Shown here in pieces: positions 1 to 8,370 of a DNA stretch of 64,000 bases; positions within the stretch are counted from its first letter, which is position 1, and the number at the start of each line of letters is the position of its first letter. Origin of the DNA: Flavobacterium frigidimaris. Its GTDB lineage: Bacteria > Bacteroidota > Bacteroidia > Flavobacteriales > Flavobacteriaceae. The translations under genes and the position numbers were made by a program. The notes under the pieces are model-generated. The model made no database searches. It was not told the DNA's origin and worked only from the letters and a program-made list of their open reading frames with translations. Location of the stretch: the NCBI GenBank assembly GCA_900129595.1, contig FQWG01000023.1, positions 21,844-85,843 of the forward strand, given 5' to 3'.

Positions 1-782
1 TCTAAACCTGCTTTGATAGCTCTTGGTAAACCTTTATTTACAATGAACTTTAAAAGATTCAATTGCTTATAAAATGCTTTCTGAGCTTCCTGTAAATCAT
101 TTTTCTGAATGGCATTATACAACTCCAAATTCAGTTTCGGGATCAAATTGGGCGCGGCAGTACACCATCCGGCCGCACCTGCAGCAAATGCAGCCAGGGC
201 CAAAGGATTTGAACCGTTAAAAAAAGCTACCTCTTCTCCCAGTTCCCTTCTCAAATAATGCATTCTCTGAACATCTCCCGTACTTTCTTTAATCATCGTG
301 ACATTCGGAATTTCCAAAAGTCGTTTGAGTAAAACAGGTGACATATCGACCCCGCCGGTTGCAGGATTATTGTACGCCATTATCGGAATCGAAATTTGCT
401 TTGCAACAGCATCATAATGTTGTACAATTTCATCATCTGTAAGTTTCCAGTAACTCATGGGAATAATCATCACGGCATTTGCTCCGGCTTTCTCAGCAAA
501 TTTCGCATGATAAACGGTTCTTTCAGTCGTTAAATTTGAAACCCCAACCAAAACAGGCACTCTGCCTTTTACCTGTTCAATGGTTGCTACTGTAATGTCT
601 TCTTTTTCTTCATCTGTCAGATAAGGCATGACACCTGTGCTTCCTAACGGAGCAACAGCATGAGCACCTGAAACAATTAATCGTTCTAACAGTTTTTTGT
701 ACAATATAACATCTACTTTTTCGTCTTGGTCAAACGGAGTAATCGGATAGGCAATAATGCCACTAAACGGATTATTTTTCAT
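1..782 (-). CDS. Dihydrodipicolinate synthase/N-acetylneuraminate lyase family protein (3' end cut by window)
   Basis: The reverse-strand reading frame starts at the ATG at 782-780 and runs off the left edge, so about 260 residues are visible of a family usually near 300. It is a class I aldolase-type TIM barrel. The protein begins MKNNPFSGIIAYPITPF, carries the YNNPATGG tyrosine motif, and has the Schiff-base lysine in MIKESTGD. The usual GTTGE loop reads GSTGV, which argues against a true DapA and for another 2-keto-acid lyase or dehydratase of the family. It lies 15 bp downstream of the cupin gene on the same strand, so the two probably form an operon. The divergent MocR regulator suggests an inducible amino-acid or sugar-acid catabolic role. 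The substrate cannot be told from the sequence. Confidence 0.85.
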   Translation of the reverse strand, partial: MKNNPFSGIIAYPITPFDQDEKVDVILYKKLLERLIVSGAHAVAPLGSTGVMPYLTDEEKEDITVATIEQVKGRVPVLVGVSNLTTERTVYHAKFAEKAGANAVMIIPMSYWKLTDDEIVQHYDAVAKQISIPIMAYNNPATGGVDMSPVLLKRLLEIPNVTMIKESTGDVQRMHYLRRELGEEVAFFNGSNPLALAAFAAGAAGWCTAAPNLIPKLNLELYNAIQKNDLQEAQKAFYKQLNLLKFIVNKGLPRAIKAGL

Positions 783-797
783 TTACTTTTATTTTTA

Positions 798-1256
798 TTA
801 AAGATCTCTTCCCTCTTCTTCTCTCAAAGCAACACCTAAATTCTGAAGCTGTGGTGCATTTTCGCAGGCAATGTATTTAGCTGGTTTGTCACTGCTTAAA
901 TTCTGATGTCTGTGCCATGCCCAGCTCGGGATATAAACCGCGTCACCGGCCTTCCACTCCACTTTTACATCTTCTACTTCTGTATATCCATGCCCTTCCA
1001 CCACATAAATAACCGTTTCATAAGTATGACGGTGTTTATTGGTCAATTGATCCGGCAATAAACCGCCAATTGTCATGCTTACATTTTTACTCGGAAGATC
1101 AACAAAGAATACAGGGTGTTTACGTTCTGTAGAAAACTGATCGTGTACTCCGGCTTGTTCTACATTTTTGTGAATTAATTTTTCGAGCATCACAAAAGTG
1201 GGTCTGGCAAAAGTTTCATGAAAGTCTTTTGACGAAAATTGTTTTTTAGTTTCCAT
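798..1256 (-). CDS. Cupin domain protein
   Basis: This is a 152-residue single-domain cupin. Cupin motif 1 is visible as HRHTYETVIYVVEGHGY and motif 2 as GDAVYIPSWAWHRHQN, giving a likely metal site of three histidines and one glutamate. Such proteins are often dioxygenases, isomerases or small-molecule-binding proteins, and the reaction here is unknown. The gene is first in a probable two-gene operon with the aldolase-family gene downstream. It is transcribed from a promoter in the 100-bp gap shared with the divergent MocR regulator. There is no signal peptide, so it is cytoplasmic. Confidence 0.85.
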   Translation of the reverse strand: METKKQFSSKDFHETFARPTFVMLEKLIHKNVEQAGVHDQFSTERKHPVFFVDLPSKNVSMTIGGLLPDQLTNKHRHTYETVIYVVEGHGYTEVEDVKVEWKAGDAVYIPSWAWHRHQNLSSDKPAKYIACENAPQLQNLGVALREEEGRDL

Positions 1257-1294
1257 AATTTTATACTTATTATTTTTTTTGCATTATTGCTTTT

Positions 1295-1323
1295 CAAAAT
1301 TATCCTAACTTTGGACTATTCAA
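1295..1323 (-). promoter_or_regulatory. Predicted promoter of the cupin/aldolase operon
   Basis: On the reverse strand a TTG (1323-1321) is followed after 18 bp by TAATTTTG (1302-1295). This matches the Bacteroidota pattern TTG-N17-23-TAnnTTTG. The predicted start of transcription is about 30 nt before the cupin ATG. A GGACTAT half-site lies between the two boxes. Confidence 0.6.
1306..1313 (+). promoter_or_regulatory. Candidate -7 box of the MocR regulator gene
   Basis: TAACTTTG fits the TAnnTTTG consensus and lies 43 bp before the regulator start. The nearest TTG upstream elements are at 16 or 24 bp spacing, so the -33 box is uncertain. It is only 3 bp from the -7 box of the opposite promoter. 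Confidence 0.4.
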
Positions 1324-1354
1324 CTGATACAGTTTCAACATAAACAGATAGTCC
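1313..1354. promoter_or_regulatory. Candidate MocR operator (inverted half-sites)
   Basis: GGACTAT at 1313-1319 and its exact complement ATAGTCC at 1348-1354 are separated by 28 bp in the gap between the divergent cupin operon and the MocR gene. Widely spaced paired half-sites beside the regulator gene are known for MocR proteins such as GabR and PdxR. Assignment to this regulator is inference. Confidence 0.45.
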
Positions 1355-1356
1355 AG

Positions 1357-2769
1357 ATGTTAAGACCTTGGAAATTAGAAATTCAACTCAATACGAACAC
1401 AGATAAAGCAATATATCTGCAGATCGCCGATGCTATTATTGAAGCCATAAAAACAGGAATTCTCAATAGCGGAAATGCCCTGCCCGGAAGCAGACAGCTT
1501 GCAGGACTGTTAAAAGTAAACCGAAATACCGTAATCGAAGCCTTAGACATTCTTATTGCCGAAGGATGGCTAATCACAATAGAAAGAAAAGGAACTTTTG
1601 TCGCTGATATTCTCCCCTTATCTACAGAAAACACCAATCAGCAACAAAAAACCGATTTGATAAAGGAAGAAATACAACCTCTTATCGTTTTTGATGATGG
1701 GATTCCCGATAGCCGAATCGCGCCAATGAACGAATTGGCAAGGGCGTACAGGCAGATTTTTAACAGAAAATCACGTTGGCAAATTATGGGATACAGTACT
1801 GAATTTGGAAATCTGGAATTCAGGAAAGCCATTGTTCAGATGCTTAATTTCAAGAGAGGAATGAACATTACGCCGGACGAGATATGCATTACCCGCGGAA
1901 GTCAAATGGCGATGTACCTAACAGCAAACTGTTTATTGGCGCAAGGTGATTATGTGATGGTCGAAAATCCCGGTTATAAACCTGCCTGGGAAACCTTCGA
2001 AAATGCGGGAGCTCAATTGCTGCCAGTAAATATTGATAAAGAGGGCTTGCTCATCGAAGAAGTCGAGGAACATTTGAAGAACCACCAAAACATAAAGGCA
2101 ATTTATGTAACGCCTCACCATCAGTATCCAACAACTGTAACTTTAAGTCTGAAAAGGAGATTGAAACTGGTCGAATTATCGAACCAATACAACTTTACGA
2201 TTATCGAAGATGATTACGACAACGAATTCCACTTTGGACAGCGTCCCATTTTACCTATTTCGAGTTACAGCAATGCAAAAAATGTCATTTATATCGGGAC
2301 ACTAAGCAAAATCGTTGCGCCGGCTTTACGAATTGGTTATTTGGTAAGTAATGCCGAAAATATTCTAAAAGTAGGCAAACATCGAAAAATGATTGACGTT
2401 CAGGGCGATAATATCATGGAAGAAGCTGTTCTGCAGCTTATCAATGAAGGCGAAATAAAAAGACACCTCAAAAGAACCACGCTTATTTACAAAGCAAAAA
2501 GAGATTATTTTGAAATGATTTGCAACAAACATCTCAAAAACAAAGTCACCTTTATAAAACCTGAAGGAGGCCTGGCTTTTTGGATCGTGCCAAACCCAAA
2601 CATAAACATCTTAGAAATTGCAGACAAATTATTACTAAAAGGCATAAAAATTATAACGCCGGAGAAATTTAGTTTTGGTAAACCCATTTCAGGATTCAGA
2701 TTGGGTTATGCTTCACTTACCGAGAAACAACTCGAAGAAGGAATAATCGAGCTTGCTAAGTATCTATAA
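1357..2769 (+). CDS. MocR-type GntR-family regulator with aminotransferase-like domain
   Basis: The 470-residue protein is a fusion. Residues about 10-75 form a GntR winged helix (QIADAIIEAIKTG, then LPGSRQLAGLLKVNRNTV). After a linker, a fold-type I aminotransferase domain extends to the end. The PLP-binding lysine is visible in YIGTLSKIVAPALRIGY, and the EDDYDNEFHF motif contains the ring-binding aspartate. MocR proteins use PLP or a PLP adduct to sense amino compounds and usually control a divergent operon. That fits the cupin/aldolase genes here. Length is typical of the family. It may activate those genes and repress itself, since the candidate operator overlaps both promoters. The effector is unknown. 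Confidence 0.9.
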   Translation: MLRPWKLEIQLNTNTDKAIYLQIADAIIEAIKTGILNSGNALPGSRQLAGLLKVNRNTVIEALDILIAEGWLITIERKGTFVADILPLSTENTNQQQKTDLIKEEIQPLIVFDDGIPDSRIAPMNELARAYRQIFNRKSRWQIMGYSTEFGNLEFRKAIVQMLNFKRGMNITPDEICITRGSQMAMYLTANCLLAQGDYVMVENPGYKPAWETFENAGAQLLPVNIDKEGLLIEEVEEHLKNHQNIKAIYVTPHHQYPTTVTLSLKRRLKLVELSNQYNFTIIEDDYDNEFHFGQRPILPISSYSNAKNVIYIGTLSKIVAPALRIGYLVSNAENILKVGKHRKMIDVQGDNIMEEAVLQLINEGEIKRHLKRTTLIYKAKRDYFEMICNKHLKNKVTFIKPEGGLAFWIVPNPNINILEIADKLLLKGIKIITPEKFSFGKPISGFRLGYASLTEKQLEEGIIELAKYL

Positions 2770-2931
2770 AATGTTTCAGGTTTTGGTTGTTTCAGGTTTC
2801 AGGTTGAAATCCGAATAAACTTGTGCTGATTTTACTTCTGGTGCGCAAATATTTACGCAAAGGTAGCTAAGTTTTTATGTACACAGCTTTGCAAGCTTTG
2901 CGTTTATCAACACCTTTAGTGTAAAAAAAAT
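2770..2931. repeat. Intergenic dispersed-repeat segment (TTTCAGG units and cgcaaag-type repeat)
   Basis: The gap opens with repeated TTTCAGGTTT units and continues with GCGCAAATATTTACGCAAAGG and GCTTTGCAAGCTTTGCG. Both elements recur in other gaps of this window (for example 23020-23175, 29211-29345, 62847-63055). No coding potential is evident. Confidence 0.55.
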
Positions 2932-3072
2932 TTGTGCGCTTCACAATTAAATTTAAAAACACACAGCATTAAACTGAAACATCAACAAAGAAAACCTGAC
3001 CCGAGACTGAAAGCCGAACAGGCGAAGCAAATAAAATTTTCTATATTTGATTCTTGCTTTAAAACCAAAACC

Positions 3073-4800
3073 ATGAAATTCTTAACCATTATCATTTCGC
3101 TTGTATCGTTTACCATTTTCGCTCAAAACAATAAAAAATACGATACTTTTTTCGAAAAAGGAAATGGAAATCAATCCGCTTCTTATGAAGAAACGATACG
3201 TTATTTTAAACTTTTAGCGAATGATTTCCCAACAATTCAAATACAAGAAATGGGGCTGACGGATTCCGGAGAATCTTTGCACATGGTGGTTTACAATCCT
3301 GAAAAAGAATTTGATTTCGAGAAAATCCAGAAAAACAAAGCAGTACTTTTTATCAATAACGGAATCCACGCCGGAGAACCTGACGGCATCGACGCCACAA
3401 TGCAGTTCTACAGAGATTTAGCCATTGGTAAAATAAAAGCGCCGATAAATACAGTTTTGGTTACTATTCCGGTTTATAATATTGGCGGCGCTTTAAACAG
3501 AAATTCTACCACAAGAGCCAATCAGGATGGTCCGGAAGTTTATGGTTTTAGGGGAAATGCGAGAAACTATGATCTGAATCGTGATTTAATGAAATCGGAC
3601 ACTCGAAACACCAAGAGTTTTGTCGAAATCTTTCAGAAAATAAATCCTGATGTTTTTATCGACAATCATGTCAGTAACGGTTCTGATTACCAATACAAAC
3701 TGACTTATATTATGACTCAGCACAATAAGTTAGGAACTGTTTTAGGTGATTTTATGAATAATGAAATGATGCCGGCTCTGGTAAAGGATTTACAAAATAA
3801 GAAAATCGAAACAACGCCTTATGTAGATTCATTTAAAGATACTCCCGACAAAGGTTTTGGTCAATTTGTAGACAGTCCGAGATATACAACGGGTTATACT
3901 TCGTTGTTTAATACGATAGGTTTTGTAGTTGAAACACACATGCTGAAAAAATATGCTGAACGTGTCAAAATGACCTACGAATACACAAAATCTACTTTGG
4001 ATTTTACCGACGCGAATTACCAAAAAATCAAAGGGCTACGGGTTAAGAACTTAGAACAATATGAGCCTCGAAAACCATATACGCTAAAATGGGAATTAGA
4101 CAGCACCAAAGCCACGACATTTTCGTTTTTAGGTTATGAAGCTGGTTACAAAAAAAGCGAAGCCACGACGGGAAATCGTTTGTATTATGACCGAAGCAAA
4201 CCGTACAAAAAAGACGTTCCGTACATCAAAGAATTCAAATCGGTTAAAGACATTGTGATTCCGTCTGCCTATATTATCCCGCGTGGATATTGGAACATTA
4301 TTGATCTCTTGAAGAATAACAATATCTCGTATTCTCAACTTAAAAACGATACGATTATCGAAGTAGAAAGCTATAGAATTGCCGATTTTAAAACGGTTCC
4401 TAATGCTTATGAAGGACATTATTTGCACTACAATACAACCTTAACTTCTAAAACTGTAAAAATGGCTTTCGCCAAAGGTGATTACCTGGTTCCAACAAAG
4501 CAAAAAGGTGTCAAATATTTAGTCGAAGCTTTTGAACCAGAAGGCACTGATTCTTTCTTTAACTGGAATTTCTTCGATCCTATTTTACAGCAAAAAGAAC
4601 ATTACTCAGAATATATTTTTGAAGATACGGCTTCGAAACTACTAAAAGAGAATCCACAACTAAAAGCCGAATTAGAAACCAAAAAACAAAACGACCGCGA
4701 ATTTGCTAAAAATGCTGAAGCGCAATTGAACTGGATTTATAAAAATTCCTTGCATTATGAAAAGGCGCATTTGCAATATCCTGTCTATCGGGTTTTATAG
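3073..4800 (+). CDS. M14-family zinc carboxypeptidase, secreted
   Basis: I place the start at the ATG at 3073, because it gives a clean signal peptide (MKFLTIIISLVSFTIFAQ). A longer frame from 2932 would begin at a TTG inside repeat DNA. The 575-residue product has M14 zinc ligands H99 and E102 in IHAGEPDG and H199 in DNHVSNG. It also has the substrate-binding NYDLNRD motif and a catalytic-type glutamate E287 in FVVETHML. It should remove C-terminal amino acids or cleave related peptides in the periplasm or outside the cell. The region after about residue 330 is not a recognised catalytic part and may be a lineage-specific extension. The gene stands alone between two repeat-bearing gaps. Confidence 0.85.
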   Translation: MKFLTIIISLVSFTIFAQNNKKYDTFFEKGNGNQSASYEETIRYFKLLANDFPTIQIQEMGLTDSGESLHMVVYNPEKEFDFEKIQKNKAVLFINNGIHAGEPDGIDATMQFYRDLAIGKIKAPINTVLVTIPVYNIGGALNRNSTTRANQDGPEVYGFRGNARNYDLNRDLMKSDTRNTKSFVEIFQKINPDVFIDNHVSNGSDYQYKLTYIMTQHNKLGTVLGDFMNNEMMPALVKDLQNKKIETTPYVDSFKDTPDKGFGQFVDSPRYTTGYTSLFNTIGFVVETHMLKKYAERVKMTYEYTKSTLDFTDANYQKIKGLRVKNLEQYEPRKPYTLKWELDSTKATTFSFLGYEAGYKKSEATTGNRLYYDRSKPYKKDVPYIKEFKSVKDIVIPSAYIIPRGYWNIIDLLKNNNISYSQLKNDTIIEVESYRIADFKTVPNAYEGHYLHYNTTLTSKTVKMAFAKGDYLVPTKQKGVKYLVEAFEPEGTDSFFNWNFFDPILQQKEHYSEYIFEDTASKLLKENPQLKAELETKKQNDREFAKNAEAQLNWIYKNSLHYEKAHLQYPVYRVL

Positions 4801-4828
4801 TTTATTTTTTAAAACCGTAAAGTTTTTT

Positions 4829-4905
4829 AACCGCGTAGTTCGCTCAGTTTTTTTTTTGATTGTGCTGAAAAACGCAGAGATTGCAAATTTTTACGTGGGG
4901 ATCTT
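4829..4905. repeat. Dispersed intergenic repeat copy
   Basis: This stretch contains ACCGCGTAGTTCGCTCAG and TGTGCTGAAAAACGCAGAG. Close relatives occur at 62867-62945 (TGTGCTGATAAACGCAGAG) and in other gaps. It is non-coding. Confidence 0.4.
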
Positions 4906-5012
4906 TATCAAAATTTTAAAATTTACTCTACATTAATTTATAACACTTTATGGTTTTCCATAAAATCAACCTATAATATGTCTTTAAATTTGAAAACTAA
5001 AACGATAAAATT

Positions 5013-5612
5013 ATGATTAAATATTACCATCAAATGACGAAAATTACGTTATTATTAGGAATCTTATTAATAGCTTCTTGTGGAAAAAGTAAAGAAGAAA
5101 AAATGCTGTATGATTATCAAAAAGCAAAAGCAAGAAGTATTAATTTCAATATTGATGATTTGGATTTTAATATTAAATCATTAGATAAACTAAACGACAT
5201 AAAAGCAAAAGATAGTATGGCTTTTTTCCAAAACAAACTTGTTGAATATTATAAAACTACAGATAAAGAAAAAGAAGCAATTAGTTTTGAATACGTAATA
5301 AGTCAATTAGACACCCTTATCAATTCATACCAAGAATTAATATTATTAAGAGCTAAAGCTGGAAAATCTTATTTGAATTATGACGATAAAGAAAACAGAA
5401 ATAAGTTTATAAAAGAAAAAGTATATGTTGAAAATTGGAAAGAACAATATGATAAATATAAGAAAAATCCAGAAGTTGTTTTATCTTCAAAATATAAAGC
5501 AAACTATACAATTTTAAATCCCGTAATGAATAATGCAAAACAAACTTTTGAAAAGTTTTTCTTTACTAACTCAAGTCAGACTCAATTCATAGGAGAAGAA
5601 AATATTAAATAA
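5013..5612 (+). CDS. Hypothetical lipoprotein
   Basis: This 199-residue protein has a lipoprotein signal: a hydrophobic stretch ending in the lipobox IASC, with the lipidated cysteine at residue 23, then GKSKEEK. The start could also be the second ATG at 5034, which gives the more typical MTKITLLLGILLIASC. The mature part is charged, lysine-rich and probably helical, with no domain I recognise. A TAAATTTG -7 box at 4985-4992 suggests its own promoter. It is probably anchored in the periplasm or outer membrane. Function is unknown. Confidence 0.7.
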   Translation: MIKYYHQMTKITLLLGILLIASCGKSKEEKMLYDYQKAKARSINFNIDDLDFNIKSLDKLNDIKAKDSMAFFQNKLVEYYKTTDKEKEAISFEYVISQLDTLINSYQELILLRAKAGKSYLNYDDKENRNKFIKEKVYVENWKEQYDKYKKNPEVVLSSKYKANYTILNPVMNNAKQTFEKFFFTNSSQTQFIGEENIK

Positions 5613-5674
5613 AACCCTAATGCCCCGATTACTATGATTATGCAAATTATAGTAATCGGAATCTCCAAAATATA

Positions 5675-5706
5675 AAAGCCTAATAAATATAAATTTATTA
5701 GGCTTT
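5675..5706. terminator. Bidirectional hairpin between lipoprotein and XRE gene
   Basis: A perfect 14-bp stem (5675-5688 with 5693-5706) closes a 4-nt loop between convergent genes. A second perfect 11-bp inverted repeat lies just before it (5625-5635 with 5649-5659). Both probably end transcription of the converging genes. Confidence 0.7.
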
Positions 5707-5731
5707 CGTATATTATAGAAAGAATAAAAGA

Positions 5732-6148
5732 TTATTTATCCTTTAATATTTTTTCTAAAAACTCAACTTTGTCTTTTTCAGCCTGAACTAAACGTTCGTA
5801 CAATTTTTTATTTTCTTCGTAAGCTTCAATTAACTTTTCTAAAGGATTAAAAGTGAACAATGGTCCATGCGAAAATGCGCCATTACTTCCACTATTATCA
5901 TAAAAATTATTAAAATAATTAATTGCAGCTTCGTCTGAAAAATTTTTAAGCGCTTCAACACTTACTCCCAGAGCTTTTGCTACTTCAACAAGTTTTTCAT
6001 CGCTGATAGTTTCGCTGTTTTCAAGAGTAGATATAGCTTGTTGATTTGTTCCTAAAGCTTGTGCCAAAGCTTCTTGCTTCATGTCTCTAAGTTCACGAAT
6101 TCGGCTAATTTTTCGCCCTATATGGTTTGATTTTGTTAGTGTGCTCAT
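5732..6148 (-). CDS. XRE-family HTH regulator with C-terminal coiled coil
   Basis: The 138-residue protein has a Cro/CI-type helix-turn-helix at about residues 10-68 (IRELRDMKQEALAQALG then NQQAISTLE). A variable middle is followed by a charged, probably coiled-coil tail (YERLVQAEKDKVEFLEKIL). A clear paralogue lies at 51970-52359, nearly identical in the HTH and the tail but different in the middle. A possible operator, CAATATGT-N5-ACATAT, lies 33 bp upstream (6181-6199). The neighbouring repeat region suggests an accessory position. Targets are unknown. Confidence 0.85.
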   Translation of the reverse strand: MSTLTKSNHIGRKISRIRELRDMKQEALAQALGTNQQAISTLENSETISDEKLVEVAKALGVSVEALKNFSDEAAINYFNNFYDNSGSNGAFSHGPLFTFNPLEKLIEAYEENKKLYERLVQAEKDKVEFLEKILKDK

Positions 6149-6289
6149 AATTCAAAGATAATATTAAGGTTCACAACAACCAATATGTAAAAAACATATA
6201 TTGTTATGTACGATACAATCTAAATGATTTGTTATCTAAACAAAAGTACGATTTTTGAGACATGAAATAGTTAAAAATGAAAAATTATG

Positions 6290-6660
6290 TAAAACCCAGC
6301 ATGAAGCCGATTACGCAGATTTGTAATTATTAAGTGTTCAAAACCTGTTGCTCTGAAAGAGCCATAGCAATAGCATGGTGCGAAGCACTATGAATAAAAA
6401 ACGATTATATTTTTAAGCCCTGTAAGGGCGGAAGCATAATTTCAAAAAAAATGTTTACCTTATTTTACATGATGTTCTCTTAAAAAACGCCTTTTTCTTT
6501 ATAACTTTATTCTCTATTTTCTGTTGCCCTTTCAGGGCAATTTCCTCTTTTGATAAATTCGTAGTGCGCTGCACCACGCTATTGCTTTTTAGGGCTTTCA
6601 GCCTATTTTTAAAAGTTTCGAATACTTATGATTGCAAAACCCAATAGCGCGGATTTGCAA
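6290..6660. repeat. Large palindromic intergenic element (MITE-like)
   Basis: The 640-bp gap 6149-6792 holds no gene. Its core is an imperfect inverted repeat. The left arm 6353-6394 (CTGAAAGAGCCATAGCAATA onward) matches the complement of the right arm 6560-6601. Nested inside are GCCCTGTAAGGGC (6417-6429) and GCCCTTTCAGGGC (6526-6538). Outside the arms, a related segment reading AACCCA... GATTTG occurs at about 6293-6322 and 6637-6660. The layout resembles a non-autonomous mobile element or a folded RNA, but no transposase is present. Confidence 0.55.
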
Positions 6661-6672
6661 TCTGTTGCATTA

Positions 6673-6705
6673 AACTTTGTCAAAGTTTAAAACTTTGACA
6701 AAGTT
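6673..6705. repeat. Perfect 15-bp inverted repeat
   Basis: AACTTTGTCAAAGTT (6673-6687) and AACTTTGACAAAGTT (6691-6705) are exact complements around a 3-nt loop, and each arm is itself nearly palindromic. It lies 88 bp before the DUF4287 gene. It resembles the hairpin after the RimK-like gene (38350-38382), so it may be a stray terminator or a repeat unit. Confidence 0.6.
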
Positions 6706-6792
6706 GGACCAAATAAATAAAAACCTGAAAACCAATTATATTTTAATTTGTATTTTAGTACTCCAAAAAACTAACCCACTAACCCCTATTTT

Positions 6793-7023
6793 ATGTCATT
6801 TCAAGGATATTTAAAAACTATTAAAGAGAAAACAGGAAATGGTCCGGCTGAGTTTAGAATGCTGGCGGAACAAAAGGGATTTACATTAGATGGAAAACTC
6901 AAACCTGAGGTAAAAGCAGGAGATATTGTAAGTTGGCTTAAAAATGATTTCGATTTAGGCCAAGGACATTCGATGGCCATTTATGCGCTGCTCAAAGGCA
7001 TAAAAGATGAAAATAGTAAGTAA
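6793..7023 (+). CDS. DUF4287 domain protein
   Basis: This is a 76-residue protein with the DUF4287 look: MSFQGYLKTIKEKTG at the N-terminus, then a GDIVSWLK motif and LGQGHSMAIYALLKG. The family is of unknown function, and these small proteins are often found singly or next to DUF5655-type proteins. It is followed by an acetyltransferase 45 bp downstream on the same strand, perhaps in one transcript. No signal peptide or membrane segment is seen. Confidence 0.8.
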   Translation: MSFQGYLKTIKEKTGNGPAEFRMLAEQKGFTLDGKLKPEVKAGDIVSWLKNDFDLGQGHSMAIYALLKGIKDENSK

Positions 7024-7068
7024 GGAACGCTAAAATAATTAAACGTTTAGCAACAATAAATAGAAGAA

Positions 7069-7518
7069 ATGAGAATAATCTCCGTAAGAGAAAACCCGGA
7101 ATATCTAGATAAAACGATTCAATACTTTCAGAATAGCTGGTCTGAAATAGCACCCGTTATTTATGAAGACTGCATTACGCATAGTATAAATGCCAAAGAC
7201 TCTTTGCCACAATGGTATCTCTTAGAACATAACGAAGAAATTATTGGCTGTGCCGGACTTATTACAAATGATTTTATTAGCCGGATGGATCTATATCCCT
7301 GGATTTGCGCCATTTTTATAGACGAGAAACAGCGTGGAAATAACTACAGTAAGTTACTTATCGAAAAAGCCAAAGAAGACTCTAAAAAAGCGGGATTCAA
7401 AAACTTATACCTTTGTACGGACCATACAGGATTTTATGAAAAATCTGGTTTTAGCTATATCGGGCAAGGATATCATCCTTGGGAAGAAGAATCCAGAATT
7501 TATCAAATCGATTTGTAA
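7069..7518 (+). CDS. GNAT-family N-acetyltransferase
   Basis: The 149-residue protein has a GNAT fold: the acetyl-CoA region reads IFIDEKQRGNNYSKLLIEKA and a late motif reads LCTDHTGFYEKSGF. It should transfer an acetyl group from acetyl-CoA to an amine. The substrate cannot be inferred. It lies between the DUF4287 gene and the gene at 7564, all on the same strand with gaps of about 45 bp, which suggests a small accessory operon. Confidence 0.85.
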   Translation: MRIISVRENPEYLDKTIQYFQNSWSEIAPVIYEDCITHSINAKDSLPQWYLLEHNEEIIGCAGLITNDFISRMDLYPWICAIFIDEKQRGNNYSKLLIEKAKEDSKKAGFKNLYLCTDHTGFYEKSGFSYIGQGYHPWEEESRIYQIDL

Positions 7519-7563
7519 ACTTATTTCAGGGCAAGACACAAACTAACTAAAAACCATAAAGAA

Positions 7564-8313
7564 ATGGGATTATTCAATAAACTTTTTAAAAAGAAAGAAG
7601 AGAATAAGGAGTCAACTTCAACTGTCATTCAACCCAACATTAGCAAGCATTTTACATCTGAAAATGATTTTTTAGAGAAATTTGGAGCTGCTGCTTTAGA
7701 AAAACAAAGAAATCTTTATGATGTAACTGGCGATCTTTCCTGGAATGTTGACATGGACAAAGAAGAAATAACATTTGGAGAAAATCGTACTTTCCCGATG
7801 CAGGCTTTGGGTTCGTTTTCTCATTCTTCAGAAACATGGCTTTGGATCTGGGAAAATAAAGCGGCTGGTTATACCGAATCTGTAATGAAACAAGCTCTTT
7901 TACTAAAGCAATATGGAGAACAAAATAATATTGATTTATTGACTGTTGGAAAATTTGACGCCGTAGAAAATGATTTACATTTAATAGGAATGATTGCTGT
8001 CGAAATGTTCAACGGAAGTGGTTATTATCTTGGAAATTACGGACACGGAACAATGGTTCTTACCATTAAATCTGATGTAATAGACAAAGTTGAAAGTGAA
8101 GAATTCTCTCGAATTTTAACTGTTTTTCCAGAACTAATTTCAACATTTGAAATTCAAAATCATAAAAATGCTTTTACAAATTATCTAACACAGAAAGGCT
8201 ATAAACTGACATCGAACGGAAACGAAATTAAAGCAGAAAAGAATGAGAATGTAATTAACGCTGTTTTTAATGAAGATAATCTTTTGATAAAATTAAATGG
8301 TAGTAATGCTTAA
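7564..8313 (+). CDS. Hypothetical protein, DUF6882-like
   Basis: This is a 249-residue cytoplasmic protein with a lysine-rich N-terminus (MGLFNKLFKKKEE). The central region, ALGSFSHSSETWLWIWENK followed by a long helix, resembles the DUF6882 family as I remember it. The C-terminal 60 residues look like a separate small beta-rich extension. Function is unknown. It is probably co-transcribed with the two genes upstream. Confidence 0.65.
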   Translation: MGLFNKLFKKKEENKESTSTVIQPNISKHFTSENDFLEKFGAAALEKQRNLYDVTGDLSWNVDMDKEEITFGENRTFPMQALGSFSHSSETWLWIWENKAAGYTESVMKQALLLKQYGEQNNIDLLTVGKFDAVENDLHLIGMIAVEMFNGSGYYLGNYGHGTMVLTIKSDVIDKVESEEFSRILTVFPELISTFEIQNHKNAFTNYLTQKGYKLTSNGNEIKAEKNENVINAVFNEDNLLIKLNGSNA

Positions 8314-8370
8314 GCTTTCCTGCCTGACTTAAAAACAACTAAAAAAACAGAAAGCCCTTTTAGAACCCAT

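Noticed and set aside
2932..3072. N-terminal extension of the M14 peptidase
   Set aside because: It would begin at a TTG in repeat DNA. The ATG at 3073 gives a clean signal peptide.
7334..7546. 70-residue plus-strand frame inside the acetyltransferase gene
   Set aside because: It is a shifted frame of a well-supported GNAT gene.
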